A stretch of 17,865 nucleotides of DNA from JBECKR01 sp040235415 (GTDB taxonomy: Bacteria; Acidobacteriota; Polarisedimenticolia; Polarisedimenticolales; Polarisedimenticolaceae): assembly GCA_040235415.1 (NCBI GenBank), contig JBECKR010000090.1, forward strand, positions 1 to 17,865. The letters are read 5' to 3'. The translations under genes were made by a program, and so were the position numbers. Of this stretch, positions 1-6,820 are shown in pieces (the first letter of the stretch is position 1; each line of letters opens with the position of its first letter). The notes under the pieces are model-generated. The model ran no database searches, was not told where the DNA came from, and saw nothing but the letters and a program-made list of their open reading frames with translations.

Positions 1-220
1 CGTCGCGCAGCGCGAGGGGCGCGAGCGTGCCGTCCTCCCGGACCGCCGACAGCGCGCCGATCTCGAACGCGACGCGCTCCGCCGCCGCCGGAAGCGGCGC
101 GAGGTAGACGTAGAGCGTGTCGTCGGAACGAGGGGCGGGCCGCGTCGCGGAGGCCGGGCGGTGGCAGCTCGAGGCGGCGGCGGCGGCGAGCAGCGGCAGG
201 AGCAGGAACAGCTTCCGCAC
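1..220 (-). CDS. Lipoprotein, N-terminal fragment (cut by window edge)
   Basis: An open frame of 73 codons starts at GTG (218-220) and runs off the left edge without a stop. The N-terminus is a lipoprotein-type signal: Arg-Lys, a Leu/Ala-rich core, and a cysteine at residue 19 preceded by Ala-Ser-Ser, which fits a relaxed lipobox. The mature protein should therefore be lipidated at the cell envelope. A GAGGGGAG ribosome binding site lies just upstream and decides the GTG start. After a short Pro/Ala/Ser linker come residues that alternate like beta strands (DTLYVYLAPLP, then a strand-rich segment ending EDGTLAPLALRD). This is too little to assign a family. A DUF4382-like beta-sandwich is one possibility but not demonstrated. 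The gene follows the OmcS-like cytochrome on the same strand, but a strong terminator separates them, so it is probably transcribed independently. Confidence 0.7.
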   Translation of the reverse strand, partial: MRKLFLLLPLLAAAAASSCHRPASATRPAPRSDDTLYVYLAPLPAAAERVAFEIGALSAVREDGTLAPLALRD

Positions 221-275
221 GTTCTCCCCTCGTCGCGAGCGGGCCGCGGCGGAGCCGCGGCGCCGGGGACGGCCC

Positions 276-305
276 AGACTATCCGATCGCCGCGCCGCGA
301 GGCAA
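276..305 (-). promoter_or_regulatory. Possible sigma-70 type promoter for the lipoprotein gene
   Basis: On the minus strand TTGCCT (positions 305-300) and TAGTCT (281-276) are separated by 18 bp, and transcription would start about 50 nt upstream of the GTG start at 220. The element lies after the terminator of the preceding unit, where a promoter is needed. Both hexamers are imperfect matches, so this is tentative. Confidence 0.3.
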
Positions 306-319
306 CGGAGACCCCCTCA

Positions 320-350
320 GAAAAAAGGGGGCTGGCGTCGCCAGCCCCCT
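320..350 (-). terminator. Rho-independent terminator after the OmcS-like gene
   Basis: Two perfectly complementary 11-base arms (326-336 and 340-350, AGGGGGCTGGC and its complement) enclose a 3-base loop. On the minus strand the hairpin runs straight into six T residues (326-321). It lies 45 nt after the stop codon of the cytochrome gene, the usual place for an intrinsic terminator. Confidence 0.9.
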
Positions 351-395
351 CCTTCGGAACCTCGGGGAATCGCTCCCCGAGTCGCGTTCAAACGA

Positions 396-1640
396 TCAGT
401 CCTTGTTGTGGCACTTGTTGCACAGCACGCGCTGGTAAGTCGCGAACGCCGTGACCGGACGATCGTAGTACGCCCTTGCGGTCTCGACCGCGAGCCGGCC
501 GCGGGCGAACTGCACCGGGGCGCCGTTGTCGGTGCCGGGGTACAGGCCGTTGTACGTCATGAACTCGCCTTCCATGTTCCAGCGCAGCCCGAACTCCCAG
601 CCGGAGGCGTGCGCGCGGTGGCACGAGAGGCACATGACCTGGTCGGTCGAGCCCGGCCCGGTGAGGTACGAGTTGTCGTTCTTCGCGTGGGCCGCGAGCA
701 CGGTGTAGTCGTCGGTGTTCTCCGCGAACGGGGTCAGCGACGAGTACGGGCCGCCCGGGTCGGCGGTGAACACGCCGGTGTTGTCGCCGGTCTTGACGTA
801 GTTGTTGTAGATCGACGCGATCGTGCTGCCGAGTCCCTCGTCGATCGGGTGGACGTAGTTGCCCGAGGAGTGCATCCCGGGGTGGCACGTGCCGCACCAG
901 TTGCCCCACGTGATCTGGCCACCCGTCGTCGCGACGCCGTAGGCCGCGCGCGTCTGCGTCACGGTCTCGGCCCGGTTGTACGTCGAGGGAACGACCGCGG
1001 CCGGCACGCCGTTGAACGTCACGCCGTCCTTGGTGTAGCCCGCGCCCGCGAGCAGCCGGTACACGCCGACCGCCTCGGTCGCCGTCGGCTGCGCGCCGTA
1101 CGACCCGGAGCTGTAGATCGGGCCGCCGGTCTTCGAGATCGTTCCGTTCGCGAGGCGGCGGTACTGCCCGTGCGGATCGTGGCAGCTGTTGCACGCCAGC
1201 TGGCTCGTCGGGAACGTCCCGCCGGGGGCCGCAGCTTCCGAAGCCTGGACGAAGTTGAAGTCGTTCGCGATGATGTTGTGACCGTGGGTCTCGCCTTCCT
1301 CGGTCACGGTGTTGCCGCGGACGACGAAGGTGTAGGTCTTCTTGAGCCACGCGAAGTCGCCGCCCGGGGTCATCTGGGTCGGCGGGACGCCCGGGGCGAG
1401 CGTCGTTTCGGGCGTGCTGATGTGATAGCTGCCGGGGCTGGCCTCGTGGCACGACAGGCAGGTCGAGCTCTGGTCCGTCCCGATCAGCAGGTACGAGCCG
1501 CCCGGCGCCGGACTGTGCATGCTGTGGCAGCCGCCGCACTCGGCGACGCCGCCCGAGTGGAACGCGTACGCCGTGCCGCTCATCCCCGCGACTGCCACCA
1601 CGGCGACGAGGACGAGGAAACCGTATCTCACCGCTTTCAT
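396..1640 (-). CDS. omcS-like: OmcS-like hexaheme c-type cytochrome (extracellular nanowire subunit)
   Basis: The 414-residue precursor has a Sec signal (residues 1-26, cleavage after AYA) and six CXXCH heme-binding sites with Cys at 35, 61, 150, 249, 337 and 407. The mature N-terminus FHSGGVAEC..CH..MH, the SYHIS stretch (71-75), the QMTPGGDF segment (89-96), SCHDPHG.YRR (152-162), the PSTYNR segment (218-223), CLSCHRAHASG (337-347) and the C-terminal LCNKCH.KD match Geobacter sulfurreducens OmcS, as I recall that sequence. Heme number, heme order and length also agree (OmcS is about 430 residues). OmcS polymerises into micrometre filaments that carry electrons outside the cell. One distal heme ligand, mature His16, is donated to the neighbouring subunit, and the equivalent here is His42 of the precursor. 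The ATG (1638-1640) is preceded by AAGGAGAT. The gene lies 215 nt downstream of an NHL-repeat gene and ends at a terminator. Filament formation is inferred, not visible. Confidence 0.93.
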   Translation of the reverse strand: MKAVRYGFLVLVAVVAVAGMSGTAYAFHSGGVAECGGCHSMHSPAPGGSYLLIGTDQSSTCLSCHEASPGSYHISTPETTLAPGVPPTQMTPGGDFAWLKKTYTFVVRGNTVTEEGETHGHNIIANDFNFVQASEAAAPGGTFPTSQLACNSCHDPHGQYRRLANGTISKTGGPIYSSGSYGAQPTATEAVGVYRLLAGAGYTKDGVTFNGVPAAVVPSTYNRAETVTQTRAAYGVATTGGQITWGNWCGTCHPGMHSSGNYVHPIDEGLGSTIASIYNNYVKTGDNTGVFTADPGGPYSSLTPFAENTDDYTVLAAHAKNDNSYLTGPGSTDQVMCLSCHRAHASGWEFGLRWNMEGEFMTYNGLYPGTDNGAPVQFARGRLAVETARAYYDRPVTAFATYQRVLCNKCHNKD

Positions 1641-1855
1641 CCTGATCTCCTTCTGCCGTCCCGCCGCCGCGTTCGTCGCGCGCGCGGTGCGTGCGGCTCG
1701 CGAGGCGGCCCCCGTCCAACTTGGGGTGCCCTCATCGGGACGAACTTGGTACGAACAAATCAACGTGGACTCCATGCCTCTCGATCTCGGAACTCCCGAT
1801 CCAGCCGCTTCGATCTCCTCCTTCCGCTCACGACCGCCCACCGCGGACGCTGCGG

Positions 1856-2815
1856 TCACTGGGGGGAGACGGCGTACACCGCCACCCCGCGATTCCTGAG
1901 CTGTGTGACGTAGAGCCGGCCGTTTTCCCCGAACGCGAGGCCGGTCGGCCTCACCAGGGCACCCGGCCCGTCGCTCGAATAGCCGAACTCCCTCACGAAC
2001 CGGAACGCCGGATCGAACACCATGACCACGCCGCGCTGCCGGTCCGCGACGAACAGGTCGCCGCGCTCGTCGGAGGCGATCCCCGAGACGACCCCGAACC
2101 CGCCGGGAGCGGAGCCGACCTTCCCGAACGAGCGGACGTGGCCGTCGGGCGACACGACGTAGGCCTGGAACTGCACCGGGACGGTGAACAGCAGGTTGCC
2201 GGCGCGGTCGACGCTGCAGCCGCCGATCGTCGTGACGTCGCGGTCCTTCTCGGCGATCCCGGCGGACGCCGCGAGGTCCCGAGCCTCGACGAACTCGCCG
2301 TCCGTGGTCGCGATCACCGCCCGCAACTGGTTCTCGCTGACCAGCAGGAGCTTGCCGTCCACCAGGAACAGGCGGTCGGGCGCGAAGCGGGAGAGCGACG
2401 CCGGCAGGCCGCGGAGCGGGATCGTCGAGACCGGCGTCCCGCGATAGTCGCACCACACCAGCGACCACTTCGGGGTCTCGGGGGACGACATCGGATCGTA
2501 GGCCAGGACGACGATCCGTCCGTCCGGCTGCACCGCCAGGCCGCGGATGATCCCGAAGCTCCCGTCCGCGCCGAAGCGATGGATCTCCATGCCGGTCCCG
2601 TTGAAGATCCGGACGCCGGCGCCGTCGGCGACGTAGATCTCGTCGTGGGCGTCGTCGATCGTGATCACGGCGTCGTTGTACGGCACGACTCCGGTGAAGT
2701 CGGACAGGTTGTAGAGGTGCGCGACCCGGAGGTCGGCGGACGCGGCACCGACGCAGAGCAGCGCCGCCGCGACGGCGGCGGCGGCGGTCAGCGTCTTGGC
2801 GCGCACGAAGCTCAT
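1856..2815 (-). CDS. Secreted NHL-repeat beta-propeller protein (cytochrome partner)
   Basis: The 319-residue protein has a signal peptide (about residues 1-27, ending GAASA) followed by repeats of the NHL/SMP-30 propeller type. Blades show as strand-turn units such as DEIYVADGAGVRIFN, GDLFVADRQRGVVMVFD and GRLYVTQLRNRGVAVY, each preceded by a G(I/L)A-type strand. NHL propellers are binding scaffolds without a conserved catalytic residue, so a chaperone, assembly or docking role in the envelope is the sensible reading. As I recall, an NHL protein gene also sits beside omcS in Geobacter, and this one lies directly upstream of the OmcS-like gene. The chosen ATG (2813-2815) gives the clean signal peptide, but no Shine-Dalgarno sequence is visible before it. 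A TTG 15 nt upstream in frame is an alternative start. Confidence 0.85.
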   Translation of the reverse strand: MSFVRAKTLTAAAAVAAALLCVGAASADLRVAHLYNLSDFTGVVPYNDAVITIDDAHDEIYVADGAGVRIFNGTGMEIHRFGADGSFGIIRGLAVQPDGRIVVLAYDPMSSPETPKWSLVWCDYRGTPVSTIPLRGLPASLSRFAPDRLFLVDGKLLLVSENQLRAVIATTDGEFVEARDLAASAGIAEKDRDVTTIGGCSVDRAGNLLFTVPVQFQAYVVSPDGHVRSFGKVGSAPGGFGVVSGIASDERGDLFVADRQRGVVMVFDPAFRFVREFGYSSDGPGALVRPTGLAFGENGRLYVTQLRNRGVAVYAVSPQ

Positions 2816-3217
2816 GCGAGAATACCGATGCAACCGAAATGCCACCGAAGCGACGCGGAATTCCGCCGCGCGGCGGCCAGGCGCTCGAGACCTCGAGCGT
2901 ACCCCGAGAACATACGTTCGTGGTGGAATCGAATCGTGGACCGATGGAGTGCACAAGGCGCGTGCGCGGCGCGGCGCGAGGATCACGATCGCGACCGATG
3001 CCGGGGTTTTCCGCGGAGCGCCGCGCTTCTTCGAGTCGGCGACGGGCCCCCGGGAGCCGGCCGTGTTTCGGGGCAGCGCTCGGATCGCGAGATCCGCGCG
3101 CCCCCTATGCTCGAAGGTCGGTCAACGCCGTCGGCGTTGTCCGTGCTTTCCGGACCTGCGGCGTCGAGCGTGGGACGGCATCGGGACGCTGTATATGTCT
3201 TCGAGCGGGCGCCCATC

Positions 3218-3233
3218 TGCAACAAATCCCCCA
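3218..3233 (-). promoter_or_regulatory. Sigma-54-like promoter, minus strand, toward the NHL/OmcS-like unit
   Basis: Read on the minus strand from 3233 to 3218 the sequence is TGGGGGATTTGTTGCA. GG at -24 and GC at -12 are exactly 10 bases apart, and the TTGCA block matches the sigma-54 consensus TGGCACG-N4-TTGCA. The central CACG part does not match. The T/A-rich block is unusual in this GC-rich stretch. It would give a leader of about 390 nt before the NHL gene. Confidence 0.4.
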
Positions 3234-3387
3234 CCGGGGCTGGGGCATTCCACGCACCCCGGAGCGGTCTCGCGGAAGCGAAGAGGCCGGCCCCGGAGAA
3301 CCCGGACACGAATCGGGAGACGTGCCACCGGAATCCCGGCGGGGTAGCCTATACTCTCGCCGCCGGCGCGCCGCGACGCCGCCGTCA

Positions 3388-3403
3388 TGGTGCGGGTCTT
3401 GCA
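3388..3403 (+). promoter_or_regulatory. Sigma-54-like promoter of the 26-heme operon
   Basis: TGGTGCGGGTCTTGCA has GG and GC separated by exactly 10 bases and agrees with the sigma-54 consensus (TGGCACG-N4-TTGCA) at all fixed positions except two in the -24 block. Transcription would begin near 3414, about 125 nt before the 26-heme start codon. Sigma-54 is a known regulator of cytochrome genes in Geobacter. A TATACT sequence at 3350-3355 is an alternative -10 box for the housekeeping sigma factor. Confidence 0.45.
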
Positions 3404-3407
3404 AGTA

Positions 3408-3505
3408 ATGGGGAGACCCCATGCGATCGAGAGCGAGACGACCCGGACGCGCGCGACGCGGCAGCGGCGGGTGGGGGATCGCTTCCGATCCCGTCGCGGT
3501 CCGGG
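3408..3505 (+). ncRNA. Structured 5' leader of the 26-heme operon (candidate cis-regulatory RNA)
   Basis: Just after the predicted start site a short hairpin ATGGGG-AGA-CCCCAT (3408-3422) occurs. Downstream, three nested helices share one continuous 20-base 3' strand: CCCGGAC 3442-3448 with 3499-3505, CGCGAC 3452-3457 with 3493-3498, and GGGATCG 3475-3481 with 3486-3492 around a CTTC loop. The 5' side has a 3-base bulge and a 17-base internal loop (3458-3474), an asymmetric layout. It does not match a riboswitch family I recognise. Chance pairing is common in GC-rich DNA, so the claim is moderate. Confidence 0.3.
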
Positions 3506-3528
3506 ACGAAGCCGCCGTCGAGCCGATC

Positions 3529-3533
3529 GGGAG
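3529..3533 (+). promoter_or_regulatory. Ribosome binding site deciding the 26-heme start
   Basis: GGGAG lies 5 nt before the ATG at 3539. It fixes the start of a frame that stays open far upstream, so that the protein begins with a plausible signal peptide. Confidence 0.6.
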
Positions 3534-3538
3534 CACCT

Positions 3539-5530
3539 ATGCGGAGCCGTGAGGAGACTCGGTCGTCGTGGGTTCGGCGCCTACCGGGCGCCGCGCTGTT
3601 CGGGTGCGCGGTGGCGCTGCTGGCGACCGCGCCGGCATCGTCCGCGCCGCGGAAGTTCGAGCGCAAGGCCTGCGTCGACTGTCACACCGACTTCGCCAAG
3701 ACCGTGCTCCCGCAGAAGGACCTCCACCCCGGCGTGAAGGACGGCGAGTGCGAGAGCTGCCACATCCGGCACGGTATCGTCGGCGCGCTCATCCTGAAGA
3801 AGGAGGGGAACGCGCTCTGCCTCGAGTGCCACGGCGCCGAGTCGATCGGGCTCGACGAGCCCGAGGTGCACTCCGCGGTGAAGACCGGCAAGTGCATCTC
3901 GTGCCACGACCCGCACGGGTCGTCGTCGAAGTTCCTGCTGAAGGGCGACGGCGCAGAGGCGTGCTATGCCTGCCACGACCGCAAGCCGTTCGAGCGCCCC
4001 GTGGTCCACGCGGTGCTCGCCACGGAGGGCTGCCGTGCCTGCCACCGCGCGCACTCCTCGGACCAACCCGACCTGCTGACCCGGCCCGCCGGCGAGCTGT
4101 GCGGGTCGTGCCACGACCCCGGAAAGCCGGCTTTCCGCAAGGCGCACGAGGACTATCCGGTCCAGAACGCCGACTGCGGCACGTGCCACGACCCGCACTC
4201 CTCCGACCAGCCCGCGTTGCTCAAGGTCAGCGCGCACGCGCCGGCGGCGAGCGCGTCGTGCGACTCGTGCCACGCGCCGGCGACCTCCGAGAAGCCGTTC
4301 GCCGTCACCGCGGTCGGCGGCGAGCTGTGCCTGCAGTGCCACGACGCCTCCGATCTCGAGGCGGGCGGCGACCACCGCCACGGACCGTTCGCGGCGGGGG
4401 ACTGCACGGACTGTCACGAGCCCCACGCTTCGGAGAACCCGCATCTGCTCGCCCGGCCGGGCAACGCGCTGTGCCTCGAGTGCCACGGCGAGATCGGGGC
4501 CGCGGTCGCCGTGCCGCATGCCGCCCTCACCGAGGGGGACGGCTGCTTGTCGTGCCATCTGCCGCACGCCGCCAAGATCGCGGCTCTCCTGCGCGAGCAG
4601 GACCGCGCGCTGTGCGCGACCTGCCACGAGGCCGAGGCGAAGGCCGGGGTCGCGAAGGTACCGCACGCGCCCTTCGAAGAGGGGATGTGCGTCGCGTGCC
4701 ACGACCCGCACGGGTCGGACTCGCAGGCGCTCCTCAGGGACCGCGCCGACGCCGTGTGCTACGGCTGCCACGGCGACGCCGAGGCCGGGTTCGCCAAGAG
4801 CGCCGTGCATCCTCCGGTCCTGGCCGGGCAATGCACCGCGTGCCATTCCGCGCACGGCGCGTCCGAGTCCCACCTCCTGCGGGCGGCGCCCGGCCCCGCG
4901 CTGTGCGGCCGCTGCCACGAAGCTCTCCTGAAGCCCGAGGCCGGGGCCGGGACGGAGCACCCGCCGTTCGCCGAGGGCGACTGCCTGACGTGCCACGACG
5001 CGCACGCCTCGAACGTCCCCGGCATGCTGGTCGAGGGGCAGCAGACGCTGTGCCTCGAGTGCCACTCCGACCTCGGCGACGCGCTCGCGGCCGACGAGAG
5101 CCGTCACGCGCCCGCCACCGACGGGCGCTGCACGCAGTGCCACAACCCGCATCGCTCGAAGCTCGCGAAGCTCCTGCAGGCCGAGACGCCCGACCTCTGC
5201 GTCGCGTGCCACAAGCCGCTCGAGCAGAAGCTCAAGCAAGAGCAGGTGCATCCGCCGGCCGAGCGGGACTGCCTGAGGTGCCACGCGCCGCACGGCTCGC
5301 CCCAGACGAAGCTGCTGGTCGAGGCCCAGCAGACGCTCTGCGGCGAGTGCCACGACACCAAGGACGCGGCGTTCTCGAGCGCGCACATCGGGATCGACGC
5401 GTCGGTGATGAACTGCGTCAGCTGCCACGATCCGCACGCGTCCCAGGATCCGAAGCTGTTCAAGGCCGAGGTCCACGCGCCGTTCGTGACGGGCTCGTGC
5501 GACGCGTGCCATGTCGTCCCGAAGCGATAG
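3539..5530 (+). CDS. 26-heme c-type cytochrome, doubled-CXXCH repeat family
   Basis: The 663-residue precursor has a signal peptide (residues 1-36, Arg-rich start, hydrophobic core 15-31, ending ASSA) followed by 26 CXXCH motifs between Cys45 and His658, about one per 24 residues. There is no other recognisable domain and no C-terminal anchor. The motifs alternate between two settings: an XC..CH(D/E/A)PH(G/A)S type that carries a second His just after the heme site, and an LC..CH type preceded by a Leu-rich turn. This is the paired pattern of the doubled-CXXCH (PF09699-type) family. The extra His residues are likely distal ligands, giving bis-His low-potential hemes stacked as a wire. The location is periplasmic or secreted. 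The substrate is unknown; long-range electron transfer to or from the filament is inferred. It is the first gene of a four-gene operon. Confidence 0.92.
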   Translation: MRSREETRSSWVRRLPGAALFGCAVALLATAPASSAPRKFERKACVDCHTDFAKTVLPQKDLHPGVKDGECESCHIRHGIVGALILKKEGNALCLECHGAESIGLDEPEVHSAVKTGKCISCHDPHGSSSKFLLKGDGAEACYACHDRKPFERPVVHAVLATEGCRACHRAHSSDQPDLLTRPAGELCGSCHDPGKPAFRKAHEDYPVQNADCGTCHDPHSSDQPALLKVSAHAPAASASCDSCHAPATSEKPFAVTAVGGELCLQCHDASDLEAGGDHRHGPFAAGDCTDCHEPHASENPHLLARPGNALCLECHGEIGAAVAVPHAALTEGDGCLSCHLPHAAKIAALLREQDRALCATCHEAEAKAGVAKVPHAPFEEGMCVACHDPHGSDSQALLRDRADAVCYGCHGDAEAGFAKSAVHPPVLAGQCTACHSAHGASESHLLRAAPGPALCGRCHEALLKPEAGAGTEHPPFAEGDCLTCHDAHASNVPGMLVEGQQTLCLECHSDLGDALAADESRHAPATDGRCTQCHNPHRSKLAKLLQAETPDLCVACHKPLEQKLKQEQVHPPAERDCLRCHAPHGSPQTKLLVEAQQTLCGECHDTKDAAFSSAHIGIDASVMNCVSCHDPHASQDPKLFKAEVHAPFVTGSCDACHVVPKR

Positions 5531-5540
5531 GGGTCCGGAG

Positions 5541-6815
5541 ATGAACACGCGCGTCCACCGCGTCGCAACGGCCGCCGCCGCGATCGTCCTGGCCGCGGCG
5601 CTCCCGGTCGCCGCCCAGACCGGCAACCCGTACCACCTCAAGCCCGGGGCGAAGGGCAAGGCCTGCCTCGAGTGCCACACGGGTTTCGAGAAGACGCTGG
5701 CGCAGCCGTTCGTCCACACCCCCGTGAAGGCCGGCGAGTGCGCGGACTGCCACAACCCGCACACCTCCGACCACGGCAAGCTGCTCGCGGCGTCGCCCGA
5801 GACGATCTGCTCGGAGTGCCACTCCGACATCGTCCCGAAGGGCGCCTCGAGCGTGCACCAGGCCGTCCTCGAGGGCGGATGCGTGCAGTGCCACGATCCC
5901 CACGGCTCCGCGAACAAGAACAACCTCGTCGAGGCCGGCAACGCGCTGTGCCTGACCTGCCACGACGACATCGGCGACGCCGTCAAGGCCGCGAAGTTCC
6001 GGCACGCCCCGGTCGAGAAGAGCTGTCTCGGCTGCCACGACCCGCACGCGTCGACGAGCGCGGCGTTCCTGCTCAAGAAGGAGGTCCCCGGGTTGTGCCT
6101 CGGCTGCCACACCGCGGACGCGGCGTTCACGCGGCAGCACCAGGGGTACCCCGTCGCGAAGGGCGACTGCACCTCGTGCCACGATCCGCACGGCTCGAGC
6201 CGCGGCGCCCTGCTCTGGGCCGACGTCCACAAGCCGGTCGAGACCCGGATGTGCGCCCAGTGTCACGAGGACGCGGGCTCGAGCGAGCCCCTGAAGCTCA
6301 AGCGGGCCGGCGCCGACCTGTGCGGCGGATGCCACCGCGACGTCGTCAACGAGGCTTCGACCTCGAACCAGGTGCACTGGCCGGTGGTCGACCGGAGGGC
6401 CTGCCTCAACTGCCACAACCCCCACGCCTCGAAGTTCGGCACCCTGCTCGCCGCTCCGATGAAAACGCTGTGCGGCCGCTGCCACGCCGACACCATCGCC
6501 CGCGAGGAGCGGTCGCTCGCGAAGCACCCCCCGGTCCAGGACGGCGACTGCACCACGTGCCACGCGCCGCACGCGGCGGACAACGCGTTGCTGCTCGTGG
6601 AGGCGAACACCATCGAGCTGTGCGGCACCTGCCACGACTGGCAGATGCACTCGACGCACCCGATCGGAGCGAAGGTCGTCGACCCCCGCAACCCGAACCT
6701 GAACCTGGACTGCCTGAGCTGCCACCGCAACCACGGCTCCGAGTTCAAGGCGTTCCTGAACTTCGACTCCAAGGCCGACCTGTGCGTGCAGTGCCACCAG
6801 CAGTACAAGAGGTGA
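5541..6815 (+). CDS. 16-heme c-type cytochrome, doubled-CXXCH repeat family
   Basis: The 424-residue precursor has a signal peptide (about residues 1-25, ending VAA) and 16 CXXCH motifs from Cys42 to His419, again about 24 residues per heme. The alternation of CHDPH(G/A)S and LC..CH sites is the same as in the 26-heme protein upstream, so the two probably share ancestry by module gain or loss. The second-to-last interval is longer (after LCGTCHDWQMH, with a segment rich in Pro and Asn), which breaks the regular spacing and may mark a distinct C-terminal part. It starts 10 nt after the upstream stop. The AGGGG next to that stop serves as ribosome binding site, which suggests translational coupling. 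It is predicted to be exported and electron-carrying; the redox partner is not known. Confidence 0.92.
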   Translation: MNTRVHRVATAAAAIVLAAALPVAAQTGNPYHLKPGAKGKACLECHTGFEKTLAQPFVHTPVKAGECADCHNPHTSDHGKLLAASPETICSECHSDIVPKGASSVHQAVLEGGCVQCHDPHGSANKNNLVEAGNALCLTCHDDIGDAVKAAKFRHAPVEKSCLGCHDPHASTSAAFLLKKEVPGLCLGCHTADAAFTRQHQGYPVAKGDCTSCHDPHGSSRGALLWADVHKPVETRMCAQCHEDAGSSEPLKLKRAGADLCGGCHRDVVNEASTSNQVHWPVVDRRACLNCHNPHASKFGTLLAAPMKTLCGRCHADTIAREERSLAKHPPVQDGDCTTCHAPHAADNALLLVEANTIELCGTCHDWQMHSTHPIGAKVVDPRNPNLNLDCLSCHRNHGSEFKAFLNFDSKADLCVQCHQQYKR

Positions 6816-6820
6816 GCCCC

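Larger units (their letters stand above)
2816..3538. other. Divergent intergenic control region of the cytochrome locus
   Basis: These 723 bp separate the minus-strand NHL/OmcS-like unit from the plus-strand 26-heme operon. I see no convincing gene here; open frames on both strands are Arg/Pro/Ala-rich and lack family features or good ribosome binding sites. The region holds two sigma-54-like elements in opposite orientation, a TATACT -10-like hexamer on the plus strand (3350-3355), and several inverted repeats: 3123-3130 with 3132-3139 (CAACGCCG arms around one base), a GGATC/GATCC hairpin around 3082-3095, and the leader structures listed separately. The minus-strand transcript would have a leader of about 390 nt if it starts at the sigma-54 element. 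Confidence 0.7.

Noticed and set aside
388..1719. Second minus-strand frame over the OmcS-like gene
   Set aside because: Its composition is dominated by Arg, Gly, Asp and Pro, typical of an out-of-frame reading of GC-rich coding DNA.
1760..1774. Near sigma-54 site upstream of the OmcS-like gene (minus strand, TGG-N10-GA)
   Set aside because: The near-invariant GC at -12 is GA, so it does not meet the standard used for the other two sites.
117..1913. 598-codon plus-strand open frame over the OmcS-like gene
   Set aside because: It is Arg/Val/Ala-rich and without motifs; the minus strand encodes a recognisable cytochrome with a terminator and ribosome binding site.
1691..3538. Upstream extension of the 26-heme reading frame by about 600 codons
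   Set aside because: The extension is Arg/Asp-rich antisense of the NHL gene plus control region. The signal peptide and ribosome binding site place the start at 3539.
3414..3538. c-di-GMP or cGAMP (GEMM) riboswitch upstream of the cytochrome operon
   Set aside because: Such riboswitches precede Geobacter cytochromes, and GGGACGAAGCC at 3503-3513 is faintly similar, but the conserved GGGCAAACC, GAAA loop and downstream receptor parts are absent.
3387..3737. Small plus-strand ORF beginning at the sigma-54-like element
   Set aside because: It has an Arg-rich sequence with no motif, overlaps the 26-heme start in another frame, and has no ribosome binding site.
3581..6232. Very long open frame on the minus strand opposite the two large cytochrome genes
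   Set aside because: It is the antisense of the CXXCH codons (TGCCAC read backwards gives periodic Trp and Ala), has no family features, and the plus strand carries 42 heme motifs with signal peptides.
3660..6800. Regular short repeats that could suggest a CRISPR or satellite array
   Set aside because: The periodicity of about 72 bp comes from codons for CXXCH modules within open reading frames, with no identical repeats and no spacer structure.
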